In this document: in pieces, positions 11,150 through 24,700 of the stretch
Layout: each line of letters starts with the position of its first letter
Numbering within the stretch: the first letter of the stretch is position 1
NCBI GenBank assembly: GCA_030549335.1
Contig: CM060192.1
Span: 24,804,157-24,868,156 of the forward strand
Direction of reading: 5' to 3'
Length of the DNA stretch: 64,000 nucleotides
From: Pontederia crassipes
Lineage: Eukaryota > Streptophyta > Magnoliopsida > Commelinales > Pontederiaceae
The notes under the pieces: model-generated
Databases searched by the model: none
The model's input: the letters and a program-made list of their open reading frames with translations, nothing else
What the model was told of the DNA's origin: nothing
Position numbers and translations under genes: made by a program

Positions 11150-14100
11150 TCTGTATATAATACGGTCACATGATTAGGTTAATCCATAGCTCAGCAGAGA
11201 GAGAGAGAGAGATGCATTAATAGTGAAGTGGGATGGATGGATGGATGCAATTACTAATTAGTAAGAGAGAGATGCATTAATAGTGCAGTTGGATGGATGC
11301 AATTAGTAAGAGTAGCGTTGGTGAGGAGAGGAGAGGAGAGGTGTGGGGGATGGAAGACGAAGGCAAACGCTGATGAGAAATTTAATGCAGCTTTTGGTGC
11401 GTAACGAAACGGCCAATGCGTCGCTTAATGCACTGTCATAACTCTTTTTGGAGCATCTCCACATTGTTGTTGTTTATTTTTTTTTTAATATAAATTCACT
11501 TTTTTAGTTTCCCGTCGATCGAAGATCATCATGTGATTTCTTGTAGTACCTACTTCGGGATTGGTAACATCTGTCAACTGTGTGTGTGTGTGTGAACCAT
11601 ATCTTTTTTGCATTATATTTATTATATGATATGATATTAATATTTATTATAATGGCCGGAGTTTTAAGGATTTGTGCAATACCGATATTATTTAATCGTC
11701 GAACTCATAGGTAAAAGAATTCCCTTAAATATTCAATTTGTAGAGTAATTAACAAATGTTTGGCATAAGATCGTGTACTTCACTTCCGGATTTGTACGTA
11801 CTCTTAAGACTTCGCAAGTATGTATGTATGTATGTTTTATATGGATACTCATCGGAGCAGAGCAGAACAGAACAGGTGCCAAATTAAGTATTATAATTTT
11901 GAAGGCTTGCATGTCAACTCTCAGCTCTTAATGTGAAATATTACAAAAAAAGAATTGTGCACAATCACAAATTTGCCTCTTTCGAGACAAAGTTAACTAC
12001 AATTGATCATTCGCAACTTGTGTTGTTGATTGGAATTTAAATATCTCCCGATCAGAGAATAATATAAAAATAAATATTTTAATAGATTATGGATTATCAA
12101 TGGTTCCTTGTTTGATTGTACTAATTAATTAAATTTCAGAAACCAGCTGACCCTGTGTCCCACATCTTTTGCAGTTCAACACAAAACATAAGTTCAAAAG
12201 AGATGTGCCAATTCTTTTATATAAAAAAAAATCCTTTATTCTATCACGTTACAAAACTTCGAATATATCAAAAGTTTTTTTCAAATTTTTTGTTGTTTGC
12301 AACATTTATTGGGTGTCTTGGGAGCAGTTATGCAACTTTAATGTATGCATGTACTTGACATGGCAAATTTATGATGAATTGGACCATGAACCACTCGAGG
12401 GGAAGAATAATGTCTAGGCATTAAAAAGTTCAACCCTTCCACCTTGAACAAGTAGGGGGTGTGTAGAATTTAAATGGATAGATTAGATAGCCTTTTCACA
12501 TCTCCACCACCACCCAAAATAAATTTGTGTTATAAAATTAAATGCATAAACTCCATCTCCTCCAGGCATTTGTAATTTGTTAGGTCGTGGGTCTACGTGC
12601 ATTTATATGACAAGTTAAGAGGAACACTTTAATGGTGGCCATTTATTAGAACCCTTGACTCGAGGCCTCGCCCTTGGAGTTTTCTAAGTTTCCCTTCTCT
12701 CTTCCTTCCTTTCTTTCTCCTCTTTGCAAAACTCATTAATGCACATTATATGATTTTTTTTCTCGTTTTTCTATGACTTCATTGAATGACGTATATGTAT
12801 TGCGAGAGTGGAGAAATAAAAATCTAAATTATTGTTATGGAGCAATATATGTCAGTTTTAGATCATATGTGTCATTATGTCAGACTGGAATTCTAACTGA
12901 TTTTTCGGTTTTTTAGGTATATATGTACATGATTTTAACTCAAGTGATACCTATAAATGTTCGAACATTTATGTTTCCTTATTCCATTCACGTATATGTA
13001 TTTACCTAAATTTTTTTGGCCTATCTCAATATTGTTATTAGAACAGCTGTTGATTTGTCATATTGTTTTTTTTAATGTTAAACATATAAGTGAACAATTT
13101 TAGAATTTCCTCCATTTCAATTAGACCAACTTGATGACATATTACATCTTTGCTTCCTTATTATTTTCCTTGCCTTACCTGTCTTGATAATATTAATAAA
13201 AATGGAAAAAATGAGTTATATAATAAATTTGGCAACTTGTCAAATTTAATTTAATTATCAATTTCTAATATATTACAATTTTCATATGAACAATTCGAAT
13301 AACGGTCATAAAGGCATATTCAAATTTTGATGGCTGATATATTGCTTTGCATCGAAAAAAAAATGATGCAGCGTATTTTTTATTAAAAGTCTCACATGTG
13401 ATCCGGTGCGACACAAATTAGTTGGATGAAGTAAATTTGAATTTGTATTCAACCACTCCGGATACCGTGCAATCAAAAAAATTTTGACTTTTCGTATTTA
13501 TAATTATTCCGACGTTTAACCCATTAAACAAGATAGGTAGATATTTCATCAGTTTCGGTGCCAAAAAAAAAATCATGAACTTAAAAAACGATTTCCATCA
13601 TAAATCGTTTCCAATTGTGTGAATATAGAAAAAAAGGCCACAACATGCAGAGAAAATTTTCTTATCTCATATCGTAAAGCAGATTGAGACTTGGTCTAGT
13701 AGTTGAAATCCAAATTAGAACAATTTCATCCGTGCAACCTAATTTGGTATACTAGTTGAAATTTGATTGCCTGCATTACATTTACAATTCCCAAAGAGAA
13801 TTTTAAAAAAAAAAAGAAATCATAACTTGATTTTGCAACCACATGAGCTGCCAGAGCTCATTCAATTGGCGTATTAATCGTGCTACCTAACTTGGTATAC
13901 TAAAACATCAAACATTTATTACGCCTTTAATATGATATTTATATGTTACGACTGTCCAATTTTTCTCCTCTAACTGAAAAGTTAAATGTTGTTCATATCA
14001 TGTTGAAGAAAATTTGTGATCTACTGGTCTTATGGACTTTTCTCACATCTTCTACAAATTAGGTGAGCAATCCAACCGGCGGATTTGGTAATGTCTTATA

Positions 14101-17100
14101 ATTTTTAGGGGCATCTCACGAATGACAATACAAACGATATGATGTTAATTAATGACCATAATTTTTTTTAGGTGGTTGGAGAAGGGCTAATGGAGAAATT
14201 ACTTATTTATTTAACCGAATTTTGTACTCAGACATTTTCTGATGCTTACATGAATAGATAACTCATTTTCAATAAAAAAAAATGGAGAAATTACTTGACA
14301 TATAACATCTTTTGTTCCATTGATCTTATCCTCCATTTCACAATCACATCATACTAGTCATGCCCTATAGTCTTAATGAGGACAAAAGAAAAAAAAATGG
14401 CAAAATTCATATTGCAGTGATAATTTGATTTGACCATGAATTATCCTTCATTATTTTTTTAAATATTATATATATATATATATATAAAGTTCAAAATGGT
14501 GTGCACTTTAGCTTGAGAAGAAAAAAAAAAGGGAAACTAGTTAATAATAGGTAATATGTGTTCGACAAAGTGCAAATCGAATTACGTAAAGATTGGAGAC
14601 AGGTTAATTAATTAGATGCAAAATTTAGTATCCTTTTTTTAAAAAAAAATGGCAGTGATATGAGATATAAACAGGAGGAGAAAAAGCTTAAATTGTTGCT
14701 TGATGATGTTAACAGAGCAACATGCATGTAAATTGGATCCAATGGGTCGCCGCATTTAAAGCGAGCGTTGGATGGAAGAAGGAAGCGAGAAGAAAATGAA
14801 ACAGCATTTATGTCATGCATTAAAATGAAGACGCTCACAAGTTGAAAGCAATCTTTTAAGTTATCTTGGCAACGGAAATGAGAGAACATTCGTATCAACC
14901 ATTTAATGCATGCAAGGGGCATTCAAAGCGTCTACTAAGAGAAAAAAAAATATAGTGCTCGGAAGATCTTACCAAAATGCTTGAAAATGGATAGCAAGAT
15001 CGAAATGGCACCTACCTCCACTTTCTAAGTCAGGAGGTCGAAGTGTCGAAAAAGCGGAACTGACGATTTAATTTGTATGATATTAAAGAGTGCACCGTTC
15101 ATAGGTTGAAAGTCGACTCTTCGTCGAACACAACTAATCTGATTAAATTCGTCCCGTGTCGCATACCTGATAATGAATAGATGAAATTCGTAACAAAAAT
15201 ATTCTACATTCATAGGGACTTGAATTCGAAAAATTACTTAAACGAGAATGAGTCGTTTATCACTCCACTCCAAAACATTACACGTATCATAAATCTCCCT
15301 TTCTAAACCACAAAAGCAAGGACAAAAAAGAAAGAAGAGAAAATATTATGAAGGGTAAAAGAACTGAAAATTCGACTTGCAAGTTGAAATTAATTTTGAT
15401 AGGAGAAATGGTTTTTGCATTTATGATGGATGACAAGGACTAGAAGTTGTTAAAAGTGGACCAAAGCAAAATGAAAATCCCATCTAGTGGACTTTTCGGA
15501 GAGTTATGCCCATGAGAATTGACTGTGTAGCTAATTATGAGGCGTTTGGATTCGATGGCCTGTGCGTGTGGGCTGGGGCTGGTCCAAGGCGAGGGAAAAA
15601 AATAACACGTTTTTGTCTGTTTGCATTCCAATCATGCTCATGCCGACCTAAATAATATAAAGATAATAAATAATACTGTTGATATGAGAACAGTGAGCAA
15701 GTATTACAAATTGTGAGACTAATATGATGTTCTAAGAGCTGTGCATATATGTCACCATTTCGCCCCTCCATTCTGCATCAAATCATCAAGTACCATGGCG
15801 GACTAGAAAGAAGCATCCCATCAAGGATACAATTCCACCTATAACTATGATACCAACACTAGAACTTCAAGCATCTCACTTCACTGTGCTTGAGACCGAC
15901 GTACAATGAGCTTTGTATGATGCTCTGGTAATAATACGGCACGAAATTAAGGTGATACAGATGCAAACGTCCCAGGGAAAATTGGAACTGTGGGCATACC
16001 AAAGAAATATGATGCAAATTAAGAAGGAAAGAAGCTATCAAACAGACGCGTTATCTTTTGGTGCAATTGAAACTTCGTCACTTTTCCTCTGAATAAAATC
16101 ATTATTTTGCAGTACCCATATATAGCACATATTAACAAAAACGCATACCCACGTACCGTAAAAATCTGTTACAAATTGTGTCCATCACATGTAAACAAAA
16201 TATTTTTTTTTTCTTCCACAACCTGTAACTCCCCCTGAATTTGCAACAAGATATTATAGCACTTGTAACACCACTGTGATATTTTCTAATCTCTTTGTAT
16301 TTCTTCTCTTTCGAGGGGGTACCACTTGATATTACTTACAGATCATCACGAGTCCCCTTTAGTCATTCACTGTTCTATCAAACACTTCAAAGAACAACAA
16401 AGACTTTACCGGAAAAAAAAAAAGACTTTCAAATGTTAACTTTTCATGGAACCTCTTTAGGTGAATTAAGGATGATCTGTGAAAGCACCACAAAAAAAGA
16501 GTTGCAAACGCCCCAACTGCTGAAAGAAGCATTCCCCCTGGAAGCTCTGAGACTTTAGTGACTGCTTCCCAATGGTTTTGAACAGATTAAGCAGTAGTCA
16601 ATCAACAAAACACCAACATGTGAAACTATCAATGGTATGCATGGAGCAACGCAGAAAATGCTATCCTGACCAAGATTTAATACCGCAGGAACCCCAAAGA
16701 CTATATTTAAAGGAAACAAAATGATGCACAAACACAGAAAATGACACATCAATGGACAGTACTTTATATTTTTAGTGGCGTTACCGATTATTCTATAATG
16801 ATACTAATTCAGTGGTTTATTATTCTTGTACTGGACTGCGAAGCTCATGTATCATTTCTCCCGTTGGCACGTAAACAAGTAATGCGCACATGAGGTGATC
16901 CTTGACTATAAGTCATAAGATTTTTTGCCTTCCGCACTTAGATACTCTCTATTTTAAAGTACTATTTAACTCTACTTTTCATTGAGTATTTTGTTTTATT
17001 ATTAAAGACTTCAGCATTTATCTTACCTAATCAAGAAACTAGCCAAAATCAAGCTTCTACTTAATATCATTGCAGAGTTAGTGTCGTCTTTGAGTTAAAT

Positions 17101-17990
17101 TCTCGGCGCGTGACGGAGTTCTATTTATGGGTGTTACAAGCAATGACAACTAGTGACTTGCTTTGTGAGAGGTTACCATCCGGGTTGAAAGTTGAAACCA
17201 TTGTTTTAAATCATTATTCAAACGAAATCATTATCTAAATATCAATTTAACATATATCAACCCAACCCGCTAATATATAATGATAGCAGTGGTAGTACTT
17301 TATTAAATTGATTGCGTCACTATTATTTTTAGTACAGTAATGTAATTTTGTAAGTCAAAAATAGTTTAATATAAACGCGAGTCGAAATTGAAATTATTTA
17401 GTTCCGAACACATTAAAAGTATTGAAATTTTATCCTTGGTTTATATAATTAATTGTTGTCCCACGAAATTTTGTTCATCTTTTTATGTTAATTTAATTAT
17501 GAGATAAAAAAAAAGTTGTGTAAATTTGGGGGAAAATTCGTATATTAGAATGGAGAAATATAAATCCTCGAAGGAATACAATAAAAATTAGCAGGCTTCT
17601 CCATGGAGAAAATAGATAACTAACACTAATTAGTACCGTTAATATATAGGCAACGCACACTAAAAGAAGCAAAAATCAGGAACAAAGCAAGTACCAGTGT
17701 ATTATAGCAACTTCACAATCAATAAACAAATAGAAAGAGCAAATAGACGCTTCGCAGATTTTACGTCTGAATCCATGTTGAGGAGGAGGAGAAGAAGCCC
17801 TGCTGTGGACACATTTGAAGCTATTCTGAGTTTTATCGATAGAAGTTGAACATCAAAAGCCATTCAGTTGGCAACTTTTACAGGTTCAATTTCAATCATG
17901 CCTTCATGCGTAAATAAACCATACAATTGTAGCCATACGGAAATAAGGTAACAAACCAGTTTACAAACTTCAGCATTCGTTTATATTGTC
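11150..17990. other. AT-rich intergenic region, no gene recognised
   Basis: About 6.8 kb with only short unrelated open frames on both strands. There are poly-A/T runs, GGATGGAT-type short repeats at 11230-11300 and an (AT)n run near 14468-14486. Nothing here matches a protein family I recognise and no convincing terminal repeats were found. Confidence 0.5.
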
Positions 17991-18134
17991 CGACAATGTC
18001 TCATCAATACATTCATTATCATAAAGAAGCTGTATATCATTACTAGAGTCTGGATATCTCATTGAGTCATTTCTTCACTGGGCATCGCTATTCAAACAAA
18101 TAGCTGGTTGAAGTTCATGCCCTAAGAAATGCAT

Positions 18135-18751
18135 CTAGTGTGCTCGATCTCTGAGGATCTCAAGATCCAGCTCAGACGGATCAGTGGCCTGAAGTTCATA
18201 GTGAAAGCCATCCAGCTCCCTCTTCAGTCTATCTTTAGTTGTTGCGTAAAGCATCTTAGCCCGGATTCGAGATATGGAAGGAGACCTGATATCAAGAGAA
18301 AAATAATTGATGTAAAACATGCAAAATGGGATACAGAAAAAACAATTGTTTGTAAGAACCAAGTCACCCATCATCACAAACATGATATTCATTCAAACAT
18401 GCTAAAAGGGTAATAACTTTTATCCTTCATGCGAACGTGAAAAACAAATATCCCACCCCACAAACATGATAGCAGTTGCTATGCTATGAAACAAAGATTT
18501 TTAATCGTGTAAAATACATCTCCAAGAATGAAAATCCAAGCTCACACCATTTGTTCCCTTCGCAAGAATATAAATCCAGGGGAAATCAGAAGAAAGCAAG
18601 AGGGCATGTTCAGTGTTGTAAAATCCGGCGGCATTAAAACGGCTCGCAAGTCGTCCAAAACCCGGGTTGAACCAGTTGGCCGACTCGGCCGGGACAAGTT
18701 GTAAAATATAAAGAAAAATGAAACATAAAAAATATTAAAACTTTTTAGACA

Positions 18752-18783
<32 letters not shown>

Positions 18784-21700
18784 TTGCTTGAAATTTATGC
18801 TTCAATGTCTTATTTGATCATATATATAAAATTTCGTCTATATTTTTATTTATTCATAATTACCTCACAAGATTTTCTTATTTAGCAAATATTTGATTGA
18901 TGATTTAATTTATTATTATATTATTTGATTTGAATTATTTTTTACTTTATTATATTTTATTTTATATTTTTGTTAAATAAAATTATTACATATTAACAAT
19001 ATTACAATAATTTCTTTAACTTATTAATTTTTTCTATTATTTTATATTATCCGGTCTGCCCATTCGGTTTAATCCGATCCAACCTAGGCTTGTTAACCAA
19101 ACTACTATAGTCTAAAATCTATGGCATAGGTTCTCTTTCTCCATGGACAGTGCATAAAGTCTAGATTCACAAAGTAATTTTAAGTTCAGTTTAGGAACAA
19201 ATAATCTCCTACTCATTAATCCTTTTCTTGAGCAACCTGCCACAAGTACGATACTTCTAAGGGATTTCTTGCAATCATGAATAGACCACTAATTTTGGAA
19301 AAATGCTCTCATTCAAGGTCAGACTTCTGGTAGATTCAAATGTCAAGATATGGTCTACGTTTGGAAACCTGTTTTGGGCATCTATCATTCATAAGTTATC
19401 TGTAAGATTCTATCTTCAGGTATTCATACAGATAAAAGAAAATCATATGATTAAGGAGCAGTTAAGCAACCTGTAGAACGATGTTTCTACATCAGATATA
19501 ATAAACTGATCCCTCTCAAATAAACATATATATATGGGTGCCCTTAATTCCACTCCTCATGTCCTTAATGCCACTCCAAACCCACCATTTTACCCTTTAT
19601 TTTATTTTACTTTATTTATTATTCTCTCTTTGAGTCTCCTCGATTTTCACTCGATCATGCTTATTAAATAATCTCATACTCATTAACTCTCTACAATCTC
19701 TTTCTTCGTGCTATTTGTTCATGCAATTAATTAATTTTTTTTATCAATAGTATAATTTAGATTATTGAACAAACATATTAATTTAATTAATATATAAATT
19801 ACAACAAGATTAAATATATAATATTATTTTATGAATATATAAAATAAAGTGGAAATGAGAAGAGATAAATTATTTTTAGTGCAATCGTTTTTCAAAATAA
19901 TTAGTCCATTGTTTTTTATTTTTTGTTAAGAAGTGTGTTATATCCAATCTAATTCGTTGTCATGTCTTAAAAAATATTTATTTAACTACAAATAATTAAT
20001 TGAACAAATTGCTTTAAAAATATATTAAAAAAAATAAAAAACATTGGACACTCCTCATAAATTTAATAATCTTAAGAAATAAATATATTTTTATTTTTTG
20101 TCAAATCTTATTGTAGTTTTCATATTAATTAAATTAATATATTTGTCTAATAATTTAATTTATATTATTAATTAAATAACCAATAGTATCATGAGAGAAT
20201 AGAGAAAGTGTGTGTGATGATTAAAGAAGAAAAGTTGGGTGAAAGTTGAAGGGACATCCAGAATTAATAACAAAATTGTAAAATAAATGAAGGGTAGAAT
20301 GGTGAGTTTGGAGTGACAATAAGGATTGGAAGAGTGGCATTAAGGGCACCCATATATATAATAAACTGGTTAAAGGGAAAAAAAACTGTTCCAACTCATA
20401 ATATCAGACAAAATGAAATGACCTCATTTCGTCTTGGAATTTAATTAACTTCAGATTGCCATTAAAAAATAGTATTTGATTGTCCAAGATGAAATGAGTA
20501 ACACCAACTGCACATAATTAGCATATCACACGTTTCAAAAAAAAATTAGCATATCACAACTATAAAATGCAGGAGAACTATGATATTGCATAAGATAAGA
20601 AGAATTATTTAAACCTATATCTAACATTATACAGATGAAAGATTATTTTCTAAATGATCATTTGAACATACATCTCATTGTAATAAGAAAATACCTACAA
20701 AAGACTCACCATGCAATGAAGAAGATTTTGCTTTTCTGGCAATTTTCCTCAGTGACAAAATCAAAGTCATATATGGCATAACGACAATCATTTTCAGGCA
20801 AAGAAGCCATGAAGTCATCATAAGTTTCAGTAACAGCTCCCTTCTTCTCCACAATGACTTCATTTCGCTTGTCATCGATTTTAAATATCACATACCGGTG
20901 AGTTTTTTTCCTCTGGAGCTCTAAAAATATCTCCTTGCACTGATCAGCAACTCCCATTCCAGAGGATGCATTTGACTGAAAGAATTGTAAAAGTTAGAAA
21001 TCCATGACACTTACAGAAGATAATTAAAAAAAAACACATTTGTTCATATAACAAGAACCTCACTTTCTGAAGGTTTGCAGAAAGGTCATAGTATTCCGGT
21101 AAAAATAACCTGGTTCACATCAATGTTATGTAGGTGCCGTAAAGTAATCTAATACACTTAGGTAAACCATCACAAAGAAAGTATAATCAACCATCCAGTA
21201 AGTTCTCTGCAAGTTTCAACAAATGTGGATGTTTTATTGAAGATTCCAACAAACTCATAACTATCTGAGTTCTTTGTTTTTATACATAGAATAATTTTGT
21301 CAATGTGAAAAAATAACTGCATATTGATCACAAGTATGAAACATCACCTCCTACATTTTCGAAAGTAAATATACGAGTATTTAGCCAATCTCAAATTTGA
21401 ATTGTGACCGCAAACTTTCCATTAGTTCTAGTTACAGCAATATACACGACAGTCCAAACATTTGTGCAACAATTTGTTTAATCACAAAGACCATGTGAGA
21501 AAACAGTCTTTACACAATACAAAAGAATCAACTCTTAAGGTTTGTATGGTTCACTATGAACTAAAGCTAGATTGACATTTTGCAGTGCATCTCTAGAATT
21601 TGCACCAAATAGTTCACCAAATTGAACTGCAGTCAGATATCACCTCAAAGTTTTAACTCTTAGATGGTACTTCTTTTTTATGGTCACCCCAAATTATTTG

Positions 21701-24700
21701 AATCAGTGTCACTCTACTTCTTTCTTATTTGAAAGAACAAAGCTACTTCTACAAACCCATTCAATTGTTAATACACATTAAAAGACATGAAGGATCTCCC
21801 ACCTTTTCATATATCCTCAATATAGTGACTGACAACAAATTTATGGGATGCATGCTTAATGGTTCATCAACATATATTTGCAAAAGATGGTTCAAACTTT
21901 GTACTTCACTCTTAAAGATTTAAGAAAGACATATGTAAGTAGAGTGAACAATGAATAAACAATTTCAAAATTTGTTGAAACCTTAAAATCCAACTCCGCC
22001 TATGTTTTATAGCCGGTCCCAAGCCCGGATAAAGGAGAAGGGTTGTGTTAGGCCCCGACAACTAGCGTAAAACCATGTCGAATCTCATGAACATGGATCA
22101 ACGAAGTCGTATGATCCATGTAGCCGACCCCACCTAGTGGGATAAGGCTTTGTTGTTGTTGTTGTTGAAACCTTAAAATCCACCAATGATGTCAATCTGC
22201 AGGTCATTTTCCTTCAATTTGGTAAGAAAAAAAATTCCCAATCCACCAATGTTTTCCGAGATCCACAGAAATCATAAATCCGCACAATAAAAGAACACAA
22301 AGTTCAATTATGGGATAAAAATATTGCTTAATACATTTTTTCTTAAAAAAGGATTAAAATATCACTTATTACAAATTTTCTAAAAAAAGTATTAAAGATC
22401 ATCAGACTTTATTGATACATATGAAACTCCTTTTATATAGTTTTGTAGTGTTAATATCAATACTTCTCCAACCGGATCAAACCAATGTTGTCAAACTCAT
22501 AAATCGAAGTCGACAAGGAAAGACCGGATAAACACATAAAATGTGAGATCATAACGCGACACATCCGATTCTACCAAAATCATATTTTAATTACTTATAG
22601 ATTAATAATTCAATATGATTTAGAAAATCTAATAATAATTAACGATTTAATCATCTACGATTTAATAAGTAATAATAATTAATTTAACAATCTATAATAA
22701 TTAATAAATTAGCAATACATTACATGCTATGATGCACGGGTACGGCGAATTGAAGCAAGTACCCGTAGCGGGTACGTATCCGGTACGGGTACGCCATGGG
22801 TACGCATGGGTACGCTCCGGGTACGCATGGGTACGTACCCAGTAATAAAAAATTATTTTTAAAATTTGGGTACGTCTTAGGTACGTGGGGTACTCGTTTG
22901 GGTACTGCAAAAGTAAGGCGGCAGCTGCTGTGATGAAGAAGAAAACAACAGGGGTAAGAAGGAAACTGCTACTAGGAGTGGTGGAACGGAATACAGGAAA
23001 CACGACATCATTACCTCCATACTTTTATTTGAAGCTTGAATCAGAAGAGGGAGATAGGGCACGTCAAGGAGAATGTAGTCAAACAGAGAGAACATATTTT
23101 TATTTCCAAAGTTTTCTTTTCAACAGGTAGCAATATATTGCAGGGCTGCTTTTGCAAGACAAAATGCAAAAAGGAACTGGTAAATGAGACAAGAGAACTC
23201 TATAATTTTTGTGAGCCCAACTCTATAATAACACAACTCAAAGAAAAAAGCACAACTCTAAAATAAGAAAGAACATACACCTGCTTACCAGAAAGAGTGC
23301 ACAGCTCGTACCCATCTTCTTATTGTCTTAAATATTTTTTCCTTTATTATTTTTTCAAAGCCAGCAGTGTTATATGGTAGTGAATGTTGGGCTATGAAGG
23401 GACAACATGAACGTAAAGTGAGGGTAGCCGAAATGAGGATGTTGAGATGGATGTGTGGTCGTACAAGATTAGATAAGATTAGGAATGACCATATACGTGA
23501 ACGAGTCGGAGTGGCTCCTATTAGTGAGAAAATGGTAGAGAATCGTTTGAGATGGTTTGGTCATGTTCAGAGAAGACCATTAGATGCGCCAGTAAGAAGA
23601 GTAGATCAAATAATCTGGAGTCCGATTAAAAGAGGAAGAGGGAGGCCAAGGCGGACACTTGGCGAACTAATAGAGCAAGATCTATTGGTGAATAATATAC
23701 CGAAAGGTTTGGTTACTAATAGAGCGGAATGGCGTCGTATGATCCATTTAGCCGACCCCACCTAGTGGGATAAGACTTTGTTGTTGTTGTTGTTGTTGTA
23801 TTATTTTTTTCAAACCTTTCTAATTAACTATGATATTTTAATTTATTTATATTTTATATATATTAACGTACCCCTACCCTATATTTTTAAAATTAGGCGT
23901 ACCCCGTACCCGCACCGAATACCGGTACCGTACCCGTACAACATAGATTACATGAAACAGCAGAAAACAAAAAAGTAAAAAAAAGCATGGAAAAATATGA
24001 ACCAAAATAAAAGAAAGACTGCATTCTCTCTCCTCCATCAGAAAGGATGAGTCTTTTCCTGCTGGCAAATCAGAACAAAAAGGAGACTGTATCCCCTCTG
24101 CTCCAGCAGAGACGAGTGAGTCTTTTGCAAACCCAAAAAAACAAAAGACTGTACCGAGTAGAGAGGAGTACAAAAAAAAGGAAAAAGACTGAATTTCTGG
24201 CCATTTTTTCTCTGTTTCGTCCTCCCTGCTCGAGCAGTCCTCTTCTAGAGTAGTGGTCCTCCATGTGAGGATAAGAGGAGAGAGAGAGAAGATGGAGAGG
24301 AGGGAGAAGGAGCGAGAGAGGAGAGAGAGGAGCGAAGAGGGGTGAACAAAAGCTAGCGCATGCGCTGAACAGCAACAGCCAGCAGCAGCGTCGAACATCA
24401 CAGGCAGCGAAAAGCAGCAGCAATGGCAGCAAACAGCACGCAGCAGCTGCGACGAACAGCAGAGCAATGGCGGGTGAACAGCAGCAGCAATGGCAGCGAA
24501 CAGTTTGGATTTGGGGCTTGCGGACATTGGGTTTCATGAACTCGGGTAACAGAAAAAAAAATTGGGTGGACTCAGCTGGATGCCGTTTCTACTGATTTTA
24601 CGTGCCAGCACGCGATTCTATTGCGTGCTGGTTCAAAATGAATCATTTTCCTTCAGTGACATCGTAAAATCTTAGGATTCCACGAGTCAACTCACGACTT

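Noticed and set aside
23874..24537. 217-codon and 155-codon minus-strand frames
   Set aside because: They cross the end of a hAT element and a low-complexity GA/CT and GCAGCA region; no family features.
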